Source of the DNA: DAOVRD01 sp964521715
Lineage (GTDB): Bacteria; Planctomycetota; Brocadiia; SM23-32
NCBI GenBank assembly: GCA_964521715.1
Contig: CAZFSS010000004.1
Span: 151,547-215,546 of the forward strand
Direction: 5' to 3'
Length of the DNA: 64,000 bases
A model generated the notes under the pieces. That model made no database searches and had not been told where the DNA came from. It saw only the letters and a program-made list of their open reading frames with translations. This document shows, piece after piece, positions 7,568 to 15,529 of this stretch; within the stretch, counting starts at the first letter, position 1; each line of letters opens with the position of its first letter. The position numbers and the translations under genes are program-made.

Positions 7568-9103
7568 CTACTGCCCGAGGGACGAGGCGATGTTCGAGAT
7601 CAGTCGTTCGACCGTCTGCCGGCCCTTTTTCTGGTCCCGGGCCGTCCGGCCTTCGACGTTCAGGCGCAGCTCGGCGGCGTCGCCGCGCTGGCGCAGGTTG
7701 AACCACCAGTCGGGCTGCCTCACGGTCAGTCCGTCGATCATGTCGTGTTCGGCGCTGCGGAACTCCTCCCTCAGTTTCTCCAGCACCTCCTGCGCGGCTT
7801 CGCCGGACGGAACGGGGATCGTCACCTCCCCGCTCGAGCTGTAACGGTTCAGGTCCTCCGCAAGCTCCGAGACGCCCTGCTTCTCCCGCGAGACGTAGGA
7901 GCAGAAAAGAAGCAGCGAAATGACGGCCGACGGAGACCGGAAGAAGCCCTTGAAGTAATGCAGGCCGGTCAGGTCCGCCCCGTAAACGGCGTCGCTGCGG
8001 CGGAAGTGCTGGGCGAAGGCCAGTGGCGTGGTCGGTCCGGGCAGCGCCTGCCCCTGGCGCCCGACGATGCGCTCCCTCAGCGCAGCGCTGGCCCGCAGGT
8101 CATAGGCGACGGCGGCGCCCGGCGTGCGGGCGACCAGTTCCGTCCCGATCAGACCGGCCGCCGCGTCGTGGCGGAGCAGCTCGCCCTTCTCGTCGAAGAA
8201 GGCGACCCTCTGCCCCTCGAAGTCGAACGCCGCCCCCAGGTCCGCCCGCGCCTCGCGGATCCGCGACTTGACCGACGAGACGACGGCGGCCGAAGGGAAC
8301 CTCCTGCCGAGGAATTCGTTGTGCCCGTCCTCGTCGAAGTGCGCGGGCACGAGATGGATGGGCAGCTCGGCCGAGGCCGCATCGAGCACCCGCCCGGCCG
8401 ATCCGCAACCGGCGTCCACCACCACGGTGAGCGGCGCCAGGTTGGGGGCGAACTTCAGCACATAGGACACGTAATCGCCCATCAGGTCAGCGTTGCTCAT
8501 CTCTCCGGGCAGCCGGCTGTGACCGGTGCGGAGGCGTCGAGCTATCAGCGCGATCTTTTCCAGGCCGCTGCCGAAGCCGACGGGCGCGGCGTTGCTGCGC
8601 CACAGCCGCACGCCGTTGACGCTGTCCGCGTAGTTCCGCCCGCCGATGAAGGCCCCGCCCGCGCAGCCGTCCGTCCCCAGCGCAAAGGCCACCAGGTCAG
8701 GCGGCACGGCGCCGACGTTGGTGGTGTCTATGCCGCCCCGGTTGGCGCCTTCGCAGAAGATGCGGGTGAACCCGCGCGAGTTATCGCGCAGGTCGCAGGC
8801 CACGACCAGGCGGGAGCCGGCCGGATCCTCCGCTCGGAGGAACTGCGCGGCCGCCAGTCCGATCTTGCGCACGACGTACTCGTTGATGTCCTCCGGAACG
8901 CGGCCGAGCACGCCGGTCGCGCGGAAGATCGACGTCGTCACCTTGGGGTCGACGGCCGTGCGGCCCGCCGCCTCCTCGCTGCGGTGCGGGCAGAGCAGGC
9001 ACTTCGGGTACTGATTGCGCTGGCGCGTGCGGCAGATGGCCCGCGAGATGGAGTACTTCTCGCCGGGACAGGTCCTCTGGTCGCTGGCCTCTTGCGCGCT
9101 CAT
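7568..9103 (-). CDS. Phosphohexomutase-fold protein with degenerate active site
   Basis: The 511-residue protein aligns along its length with phosphomannomutase/phosphoglucomutase, but each catalytic loop is altered at matching positions. The phosphoserine loop TASHNP is GGRNYA at 154-159, with Arg156 at the serine position. The metal loop DGDGDR is DFEGQR (294-299). The sugar loop GExSGH is ADLTGL (376-381). The phosphate loop RxSNTEP is RQRGDAA (471-477). Scaffold residues around the loops (NG at 163-164, DEKGE, WWFNLR, RLNVE) are kept. The N terminus adds four cysteines at 12, 24, 35 and 38, a possible zinc or Fe-S site. Mutase activity is unlikely; a binding or regulatory role is inferred. 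Confidence 0.85.
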   Translation of the reverse strand: MSAQEASDQRTCPGEKYSISRAICRTRQRNQYPKCLLCPHRSEEAAGRTAVDPKVTTSIFRATGVLGRVPEDINEYVVRKIGLAAAQFLRAEDPAGSRLVVACDLRDNSRGFTRIFCEGANRGGIDTTNVGAVPPDLVAFALGTDGCAGGAFIGGRNYADSVNGVRLWRSNAAPVGFGSGLEKIALIARRLRTGHSRLPGEMSNADLMGDYVSYVLKFAPNLAPLTVVVDAGCGSAGRVLDAASAELPIHLVPAHFDEDGHNEFLGRRFPSAAVVSSVKSRIREARADLGAAFDFEGQRVAFFDEKGELLRHDAAAGLIGTELVARTPGAAVAYDLRASAALRERIVGRQGQALPGPTTPLAFAQHFRRSDAVYGADLTGLHYFKGFFRSPSAVISLLLFCSYVSREKQGVSELAEDLNRYSSSGEVTIPVPSGEAAQEVLEKLREEFRSAEHDMIDGLTVRQPDWWFNLRQRGDAAELRLNVEGRTARDQKKGRQTVERLISNIASSLGQ

Positions 9104-9450
9104 CCGCCCGTCCTGTGGCCCGAGATTGGCTACGTGCCCCTTTCGGCGCCCGTCCCACGGACGCCGGCCGCTGCCACTCCATCAGGATACGCCAACCCCT
9201 TTCGATCCGTCAAACAACCCGCCCCGGCGCCCTCCCCCCGGGCTAGCCCTCAGCCATCCGGCATCTAGTGAAGCTTCAAACCCGACGTTCTGGGTAGGCC
9301 CCTTTCGGCTCCGTGAGGTAGGGGCACGGCGCGCCGTGCCCCTACGAAAGCGGATCGGACTTGCCAGCATAGCGGACGCGCAATCGCCAGGCGGTACGTC
9401 CACACCGCCGCGCCGACCCGACAACCACCAAACCCAACGCTGAAGCTCCA
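9104..9450. other. Intergenic region with a perfect palindrome
   Basis: About 350 bases between two leftward genes. No reading frame here looks protein-like. The only structure noticed is the 28-base palindrome at 9318-9345. Promoters for the phosphohexomutase-like gene should lie here, but I could not pick one with confidence. Confidence 0.6.
9318..9345. repeat. 28-base perfect palindrome
   Basis: The 14-base half site GTAGGGGCACGGCG is followed directly by its exact reverse complement. Transcribed, it would make a very stable hairpin. Similar GTAGGGGC...GCCCCTAC palindromes occur as dispersed intergenic elements in other genomes, so it may be REP-like rather than a terminator; no T tract follows. 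Confidence 0.7.
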
Positions 9451-10170
9451 CTAGGTCGGAACGAACGCCAATGCCCCGCCGAGAGCCAGCTTCAGCAAGA
9501 TGAAGGCCCACACGTCGTGCAGGAAGTGCATCATGAGGGCCGGATACAGGCTGCGCATCCAGATGAAGAGCAGCGTCGGCAGCACGCTCCACGCCCCCAT
9601 CGCCACGGCGCCCGTCACCCCCAGGTACGGCAGGCGCGAGACGGCGAACACGAAACAGACAATCGCACCGGCGACCCAGTAGTTGTCCAGCCTGTCGCGG
9701 AGGGTCGCGATGGCAAAGCCGCGGTAGAACACCTCCTGGCAGATCGGCTTGGTCACCAGCACGGCGAAGACCACGGCCGCCCACGTTCCGGCCGATTCGA
9801 GCCGGTAGCCCATCCCATGCACGCGCGCCCCCGGCAGTGCCTTCTGCACGAGCATCACGGCGAGGTGGAAGACGCCGACACCCAGGATGAAGAACAGAAA
9901 GCCCGACACGAAGTGCCTGATCTCCACGTGCCCCAGGCCTATCTGCCGGAGCGTGATGTTCCCCTGCCACATTACCATCAGCAGGAAGGCCAGCGTCACC
10001 CAGTTGGCCAGGGCGCCCACGAGCAGGAGGCCGGCATCGCCCTGCGTCAGGGCCGTCAGGTTCAGGATCCGCGCGGCCTTTGCGCCCCAGTAGGTCAGCA
10101 GCATCGGCAGCAGGAACACGATCGCCAGGCCGACGATCTGGCAGAGCGCATGCTGACGTGCATTTCCCAT
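9451..10170 (-). CDS. CPBP (CAAX protease-like) family membrane protein
   Basis: A 239-residue polytopic membrane protein with about seven hydrophobic helices. The CPBP family normally has EExxxR, FxxxH and HxxxN/D motifs that form an intramembrane protease site. Here motif 1 is QEVFYR (Gln145 in place of the first Glu), motif 2 is FAVSR (Arg179 in place of His), and motif 3 is HFLHD (215-219). Two of the three catalytic positions are therefore changed, and protease activity is doubtful. It stands alone between the phosphohexomutase-like gene and the divergent ABC exporter. Confidence 0.75.
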   Translation of the reverse strand: MGNARQHALCQIVGLAIVFLLPMLLTYWGAKAARILNLTALTQGDAGLLLVGALANWVTLAFLLMVMWQGNITLRQIGLGHVEIRHFVSGFLFFILGVGVFHLAVMLVQKALPGARVHGMGYRLESAGTWAAVVFAVLVTKPICQEVFYRGFAIATLRDRLDNYWVAGAIVCFVFAVSRLPYLGVTGAVAMGAWSVLPTLLFIWMRSLYPALMMHFLHDVWAFILLKLALGGALAFVPT

Positions 10171-10308
10171 GTTCCGCGGATCCCGAACCGGTCAGTCCGG
10201 CGCTTGCGGCGCCGGGCGTTGAGGCGCTGGATTGTAGCAGCCCGTCACGCCGCAAGCAAGCAAGGCCCCGATGGGCCGCCGGGCGCGCCAGCCGGTTGCT
10301 GACAACCG

Positions 10309-10336
10309 TTGCAATGGCCGGGGTGCGGCCTATAAT
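10309..10336 (+). promoter_or_regulatory. Strong sigma70-type promoter for the ABC exporter
   Basis: TTGCAA at 10309-10314, 16 bases, then a perfect TATAAT at 10331-10336. The start codon follows at 10368, leaving a short leader. One of the clearest promoters in the window. Confidence 0.7.
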
Positions 10337-10367
10337 GTCCCTCTCGAACCAGCCCCATGGTTCCTCT

Positions 10368-11087
10368 ATGAACGCGCGCGACCGGAAGATCCTCTACACG
10401 GCCGAGGGCCTCGCCAAGAGCTACCCGATGGGCGAGGTGACCGTCCATGCCCTCCGGGGCGTGGACATGGAGATATACGAAGGCGAGCTGCTGGTGCTGC
10501 TGGGCCCGAGCGGCAGCGGCAAGAGCACGCTGCTGAACCTGATCGGCGGCATGGACACGCCCACCTCGGGCCGGATCAGGCTGCGGGAGACGGACATCGC
10601 CCGCTTCAGCGAGAGGCAGTTGACGGCCTACCGGCGCGAGCACGTCGGCTTCATCTTCCAGTTCTTCAACCTCATACCGACGCTGACGGCGCGCGAGAAC
10701 GTAGAGCTGGCGGCGCAGGTCAGCCCGGATCCCCTTCCCGTGGAGCAGATGCTGGACATGGTGGGCCTGCTGGACCGGGCCGATCACTTCCCCTCCCAGC
10801 TCTCCGGCGGGGAGCAGCAGCGGGTGGCCATCGCCCGCGCCGTGTGCAAGAACCCCGAGGTCGTCCTCGGCGATGAGCCGACCGGCGCCCTCGACTACGA
10901 GACCGGCAAGCTGGTCCTGGACGTCCTGAAAGAAGTCCATGAGAGCAGCGGCAAGACCGTCGTCCTGGTGACCCACAACGTCGCCATCGCGGACATGGCC
11001 GACCGCGTCGTGCGCCTGCGCAGCGGACGGATCCAGGAGATCTCGGTCAATCCCTCCCCCGTCGACCCGAAGGACCTGCGATGGTAG
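10368..11087 (+). CDS. ABC transporter ATP-binding protein (MacB/LolD type)
   Basis: Energises the permease encoded immediately downstream. From ATG 10368 the 239 residues contain Walker A GPSGSGKST, the Q-loop FQFFNLIPTLTA, the ABC signature LSGGEQQRV, Walker B VVLGDEPTGALD and the H-loop VTHN. The FNLIPTLTA and DEPTGALD patterns are typical of lipoprotein, peptide and macrolide exporters. Its stop overlaps the ATG of the permease (ATGGTAG), showing coupling. Confidence 0.93.
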   Translation: MNARDRKILYTAEGLAKSYPMGEVTVHALRGVDMEIYEGELLVLLGPSGSGKSTLLNLIGGMDTPTSGRIRLRETDIARFSERQLTAYRREHVGFIFQFFNLIPTLTARENVELAAQVSPDPLPVEQMLDMVGLLDRADHFPSQLSGGEQQRVAIARAVCKNPEVVLGDEPTGALDYETGKLVLDVLKEVHESSGKTVVLVTHNVAIADMADRVVRLRSGRIQEISVNPSPVDPKDLRW

Positions 11088-13456
11088 GCGGCATGCTGTT
11101 CAGGAAGCTGCTGCGCGACATCGGCCAGACGGCCGGCCAGTTCGCCGCAGTCGCGGCGGTCGTCGCCTGCGCCCTGGTCGTGTTCGTCAGCCTCAAATCC
11201 GCCTACCAGAGCCTGATGCTCTCGCGCAACACTTACTACGAGAGGTACAGCTTCGCCGACTTCTTCGTGCACCTGGAGCGGGCGCCCGAGTCCGCGCTGT
11301 ACGACGTGAGCACGATCCCGGGCGTGCTGCGCGTGCGCGGCCGCATCGTCAAGGACGTCCCGCTGGAGGTCAGGGGCAACCACGATGCCGTCCTGGGGCG
11401 CATCATCTCGATGCCCGACCGGCGGGACAGCCTGATCAACGACATCCACATCGTAACGGGTTCCTACTTCCCCGGCGCGGCCGCCACGGAGGTCATCGTC
11501 AACGAGCGTTTCTGCACGGCAAACGCGCTGCGCGTGGGCGATGCCTTCGAGGCCACCATAAACGAACGCAAAGAGAGGCTGCGCATCGTCGGCACGGCCT
11601 ACAGCCCGGAGTACGTCTACGCCATCAGCTCGCCCCAGCAGTTCGCCCCTAACGACAGGAACTTCGCCATCGTCTTCGCGCGCGAATCGTTCGTCGAAGA
11701 CGCCTTCAACATGACCAATGCCTTCAACGACCTGGTCGGACTGCTCCGGCCCGGCGCCAACCTGCAAGGCGTCCTCGACGAGATCAAGGACCGGCTCGAC
11801 CAGTACGGCGTCTACCACAAGTACGGCCGGGGCGAGCAGTTGTCGAACCACTACCTGGCGGAGGAGATGAAGGAACTGCGCAACTCGGTGCTGGTGACGC
11901 CGATGATCTTCCTGCTCGTGGCCGCCGTGGTGATCCACGTGCTCCTGAGGAGGATGACGGAGCTTCAGCGCACGCAGATCGGATTGCTCTGCTCCCTGGG
12001 CTTCTCGAAGGCGCGGATAGTGGCGCACTACGTGCATTACGCGCTCGCGGTCGCCGTGGCCGGGGCCATTCCCGGAACGCTCCTGGGCTACGTACTGGCG
12101 GCCAAGTGGACGCAGATGTACAACCTGTTCTTCAGGTTCCCGTCCCTCTACACGCGGTTCAGCCCCTCGGTGGTGCTCCAGGCGTTCGGGCTGAGCGCCG
12201 TCATGTGCGTGCTCGGAGCGGTCAGGTCAGCCTGGCGCGTGCTGCGCATTCAGCCGGCCGTGGCCGTCCGTCCCCAAGCCGCTGCGTCCGCCCGAAGCGT
12301 CCACCAGGGAGCCCTGCGCTTCGTGTGGACCAGGATGCCCCTGGCGTGGCGCATCAGCACCCGCAGCACGCTCAGGGCGTGGCACCGGGCCTTCTTCACG
12401 CTGATGGGCGTTGCTCTGGCCGTCGTTATACTCCTGCTCGGCACGGCGATGACGGACTGGATGGACTACATCATGTACTACCAGTTCGGCCTCGTCGATC
12501 GGTCGGACGTCCACGTGGACTTCGTCACCGAACGGCAGCGGGCGGCCGTGTTCGACGTGGCTTCGCTGCAAGGAGTGCGCAGCGCCGAAGGCATCCTGCA
12601 GTTCGGCGCGGAGCTGCGCAACGGGTGGCGCAAGAAGACGGTCCTGGTGCTCGGCCTGCCGGCGGACAGCAAGCTCTACCGCATCTACGACACCGCCGGC
12701 AGGCGCGTGCCGCTGCCGGCCGACGGCCTGGTCGTCCCGGACAGGCTGGCCAGGGCGCTGCGGCTGTCGAAGGGCGGATCCGTCCTGATGGACCCCTACC
12801 TGAGGGGCAAGGACGAGCAGTTCGCCGAAGTGCGCGCCGTGGCCGACCAGTACATCGGGCTGACCGTATACGCGACGCAGGAGTTCCTGTCGGAGCTGCT
12901 GGGAGAGCGGGGCGCCGTGAACGGCGCGTTCGTCAGAACCGAACCGAACGCGCTCGCGACGGTGACCTCGCAGCTGGCCGACGTGCCGGGCGTGCGGGCC
13001 GTCACGGCCACGGGGGCCATCCTGGGAGGCTTCGAGAAGACGGTGAGCGACCTGATGCGCGTGACGACCTTCGTGCTCGGGCTCTTCGCCGCCATCATCG
13101 CCTTCGCCGTCATCTACAACTCATCCTCCGTGAGCATCGCCGAGCAGGAGCGGGACCTGGCCTGCATGTGCAGCCTGGGCTACGAGCGCGAGACCGTTGC
13201 ACAGGTCGCCACAAACGATATAATGCCGTTAGGCCTGCTCGGGACGGCTGTCGGACTGCCGCTCGGCGTCCTGGTCTGTCACGGGTTATCCCGCCTGTAC
13301 GAGACCGACCTGTATAAGCTGCCGGTCGTCATAAGGCCGGCTACCTACGCGACCGTGGTGGCCATCGTGCTCGTATTCCAGCTGGCGGCGCGCTGGGTGT
13401 GCCGGCGGCGCGTTTACCGCATCGACATCGTGCGGCGCCTGAAGACGTTGGAATAG
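11081..13456 (+). CDS. ABC transporter permease with two FtsX domains
   Basis: A 791-residue inner-membrane permease. A first helix near 20-40 is followed by a periplasmic core, three helices (about 270-385), a second single helix near 440 with another periplasmic domain, and three closing helices. This duplicated FtsX layout resembles the YbbP/DevC type rather than single-module MacB. It starts at ATG 11081 within the ATPase stop, or at ATG 11093, which gives MLFRKLLRD. With the flanking ATPase and adaptor it makes a complete export pump; the substrate is unknown. Confidence 0.9.
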   Translation: MVGGMLFRKLLRDIGQTAGQFAAVAAVVACALVVFVSLKSAYQSLMLSRNTYYERYSFADFFVHLERAPESALYDVSTIPGVLRVRGRIVKDVPLEVRGNHDAVLGRIISMPDRRDSLINDIHIVTGSYFPGAAATEVIVNERFCTANALRVGDAFEATINERKERLRIVGTAYSPEYVYAISSPQQFAPNDRNFAIVFARESFVEDAFNMTNAFNDLVGLLRPGANLQGVLDEIKDRLDQYGVYHKYGRGEQLSNHYLAEEMKELRNSVLVTPMIFLLVAAVVIHVLLRRMTELQRTQIGLLCSLGFSKARIVAHYVHYALAVAVAGAIPGTLLGYVLAAKWTQMYNLFFRFPSLYTRFSPSVVLQAFGLSAVMCVLGAVRSAWRVLRIQPAVAVRPQAAASARSVHQGALRFVWTRMPLAWRISTRSTLRAWHRAFFTLMGVALAVVILLLGTAMTDWMDYIMYYQFGLVDRSDVHVDFVTERQRAAVFDVASLQGVRSAEGILQFGAELRNGWRKKTVLVLGLPADSKLYRIYDTAGRRVPLPADGLVVPDRLARALRLSKGGSVLMDPYLRGKDEQFAEVRAVADQYIGLTVYATQEFLSELLGERGAVNGAFVRTEPNALATVTSQLADVPGVRAVTATGAILGGFEKTVSDLMRVTTFVLGLFAAIIAFAVIYNSSSVSIAEQERDLACMCSLGYERETVAQVATNDIMPLGLLGTAVGLPLGVLVCHGLSRLYETDLYKLPVVIRPATYATVVAIVLVFQLAARWVCRRRVYRIDIVRRLKTLE

Positions 13457-13458
13457 CC

Positions 13459-14802
13459 ATGAAGAGACTGCTGACCAGGCTGGGCTGGCCTGTCCTGATC
13501 GCCCTCATCATCGCCGGCATCTACGCCTACGGCAAGACGCGTCCCGTCGAGGTGGAGACTTCCCGAGTGCTGCGCGGCCGCATCGAGGAGTACGTCACCG
13601 AGGAAGCACAGACTCGGCTCCAGACCGAACGCGTCGTCGCCGCCGACCTGCCCGGGACGGCCCGGCGCATAGCGCTCGAAGAGGGCGACTTCGTCGAAGC
13701 CGGACAGGAGATCGCCACCATCGAGGACACGGACCTGAAGCTGTCCCTCGACGCGATGCAGGCTTCCGTGAAGGAGATCGAGGGGCAGTTGGCCGGCGCG
13801 GACGTGTCGCTTCCGAAGGAGTCCGAGGTGGCGGCTGCCGAACAGGCGCGTCGCAGGGCCGCCCAGGAAGCGGAGGACCTTGCGCAGCAGAAGGCGGCGG
13901 CAGAGGCGGAGGCGGCTTTCGCCGCGAAGGACCTGCGGCGCGTCAAGGAGCTGTTCGAATCCGGCTCCGCCACGGACCAGCAGTACGACCTGGCCGTGCG
14001 CAGCCAGGAGACCGCCGCGGCATCGCTCCAGGCCCTGGAACGCCGCCTGGCCGCCGCTGAGACGGCGGTCAAGATCGCCGCCCTCCGCAGGCAGGTGCTC
14101 CTGGACTCGATGGGCGACACGGCGTATCTGCACCAGGTCTACGGCGCCCAGCTCGAGCAGGCCCGCACCATGGTGGATCTGGTCGCCCACGAGATCTCCA
14201 AGACGCGCGTCACCAGCCCCATAGCGGGCGTCATTCTGGAGAAGTACGTCGACAGCGAGCAGTTCGTGCAGCCGGGCGCGCCTCTGGTCAAGGTGGGCGA
14301 CATGGCGTCCATCGAGATCCGGACGGATATCCTGTCCGACGAGATCGGCCGCGTGCAGGTCGGCCAGGAAGCGCTCCTTGTCGGCCGGGCCATCCCAGAC
14401 CCCAACGCCCGCGGCCGCGTCAAGAAGATATACCCCTCCGGCTTCACGAAGATATCGGCGCTCGGCGTCCGGCAGCAGAGGGTGGCCGCGCTCATCGATT
14501 TCGACAACTCCGAGCTCCGCCTCCAGCCGGGCTACGAACTGGACGTCAAGATCGTGGTCGCCGCCAAAGACGACGCGGTGCTCGTGCCGGGCGAAGCCGT
14601 CTTCGCTACGGCGGAGGGGACGGGCGTCTTCGTCGTCCAGAACGGCCGCGCGCGCCTGCGCACCGTCAGCACGGGCCTGAGAGGAGACGATTGCTGCGAG
14701 GTCATCAGCGGCCTGGAGCCCGGTGACGTCGTGATACTGCGCCCTCCGACTGAGCTGGAGCCCGGCAGCCGCGTTCGCGCAGTTGCCGCCGACGATCGCT
14801 AG
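13459..14802 (+). CDS. HlyD/RND-type periplasmic adaptor
   Basis: A 447-residue membrane-fusion protein with an N-terminal anchor (WPVLIALIIAGIYAYG), a split lipoyl domain (IALEEGDFVEAGQEIATIEDT and TSPIAGVILEKYVDSEQFVQ), a long Ala/Glu-rich coiled-coil hairpin between about 100 and 240, and a C-terminal beta-barrel. The ATG lies two bases after the permease stop. It probably links the preceding inner-membrane pump to an outer-membrane channel, perhaps the TolC-like protein downstream. Confidence 0.92.
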   Translation: MKRLLTRLGWPVLIALIIAGIYAYGKTRPVEVETSRVLRGRIEEYVTEEAQTRLQTERVVAADLPGTARRIALEEGDFVEAGQEIATIEDTDLKLSLDAMQASVKEIEGQLAGADVSLPKESEVAAAEQARRRAAQEAEDLAQQKAAAEAEAAFAAKDLRRVKELFESGSATDQQYDLAVRSQETAAASLQALERRLAAAETAVKIAALRRQVLLDSMGDTAYLHQVYGAQLEQARTMVDLVAHEISKTRVTSPIAGVILEKYVDSEQFVQPGAPLVKVGDMASIEIRTDILSDEIGRVQVGQEALLVGRAIPDPNARGRVKKIYPSGFTKISALGVRQQRVAALIDFDNSELRLQPGYELDVKIVVAAKDDAVLVPGEAVFATAEGTGVFVVQNGRARLRTVSTGLRGDDCCEVISGLEPGDVVILRPPTELEPGSRVRAVAADDR

Positions 14803-14858
14803 AAGGCGCGGCAGCTATCCCCCCTCCTGACGCCCGCGCACGATTATCCCCGGTTTCC

Positions 14859-14887
14859 TTGACATGCCTGCCGAAGTGTGGCATAGT
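14859..14887 (+). promoter_or_regulatory. Promoter of the tetR efflux operon
   Basis: A perfect TTGACA at 14859-14864, 17 bases, and CATAGT at 14882-14887. The TetR-type operator follows directly, so repressor binding would cover the expected start site. Confidence 0.7.
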
Positions 14888-14888
14888 G

Positions 14889-14906
14889 GAACTGACTGGT
14901 CAGTTC
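14889..14906. promoter_or_regulatory. TetR-family operator (18-base dyad)
   Basis: Arms GAACTGAC and GTCAGTTC are exact reverse complements separated by TG. The ACTGACTGGTCAGT core matches the type of site bound by many AcrR/TetR repressors. It overlaps the region just after the -10 and lies 18 bases before the tetR ATG, implying autoregulation of the whole efflux operon. Confidence 0.75.
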
Positions 14907-14924
14907 TATGCACGGGAGCGGGCC

Positions 14925-15518
14925 ATGGCCGACAAAGCCGCCTGTATCCTTAAGACGGCCGAGAGGCTCTTCGCGGCCGGGCGTTACCACGAGGTGACAC
15001 TGGACGACATCTGCAAGGAAGCCGGCGTCGGCAAGGGCACCGTCTACCGCTACTTCAAAGACAAAGAGGACCTCTTTTGGCAAGTGATACTGTCCGGCTT
15101 GGACGAACTGGTCGAGTCCGTCCAGGAGGTGCAGGAACAGGAGCAGGACCCCGGAGAAGGCCTGCGGAGAGTGGCGCGCTGCATCGCGGATTTCTTCATC
15201 GGGCGAAGCGCCCTCTTCGGCCTGATGTGGGGCGAGAGCTTCCGGGGCTCCGGCCACAAGAAGAAGTTCTGGAAGCAATGGCGCAGCAAAGAAGAGGGCT
15301 TTCTGGCCGTTACGACGGGCTTCATCGCCCGGGGCATGGAACAGGGGCGCTACGCGAGCCAGTTCAGCCCGCAGGCAGCCGCCCGGCTGCTGCTGGGCAT
15401 GATCCGCACGGCCCTGTGGAATCGAGAGGACATGCCCGACGGCGAGCGGTGGCCCGTAGCCATCGTGGAGCTGTTCGAGAACGGCATCCTGGCGCGCAAA
15501 TCCAGCCAACCGAAGTGA
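14925..15518 (+). CDS. TetR/AcrR-family transcriptional repressor
   Basis: A 197-residue one-component regulator. The N-terminal helix-turn-helix shows ILKTAERLFAAGRYHEVT, DDICKEAGVGKGTVYRYF and KDKEDLFWQV, all standard. The C-terminal ligand domain is unclassified. ATG 14925 was preferred to the upstream ATG 14859 because the latter lies in the promoter and operator. First gene of an operon with the TolC-like protein (11 bases on), two adaptors, an ATPase and a permease; it presumably represses them until a pump substrate binds. Confidence 0.93.
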   Translation: MADKAACILKTAERLFAAGRYHEVTLDDICKEAGVGKGTVYRYFKDKEDLFWQVILSGLDELVESVQEVQEQEQDPGEGLRRVARCIADFFIGRSALFGLMWGESFRGSGHKKKFWKQWRSKEEGFLAVTTGFIARGMEQGRYASQFSPQAAARLLLGMIRTALWNREDMPDGERWPVAIVELFENGILARKSSQPK

Positions 15519-15529
15519 GAAACCGAATC

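Noticed and set aside
7521..7706. N-terminal extension of miaB by 62 residues
   Set aside because: It overlaps the end of the phosphohexomutase-like gene and is Arg/Pro-rich; ATG 7520 gives the standard MiaB start.
5901..9268. Plus-strand frames of 647 and 507 codons over miaB and the phosphohexomutase-like gene
   Set aside because: Antisense to genes with clear family motifs; His/Arg/Pro-rich low-complexity text.
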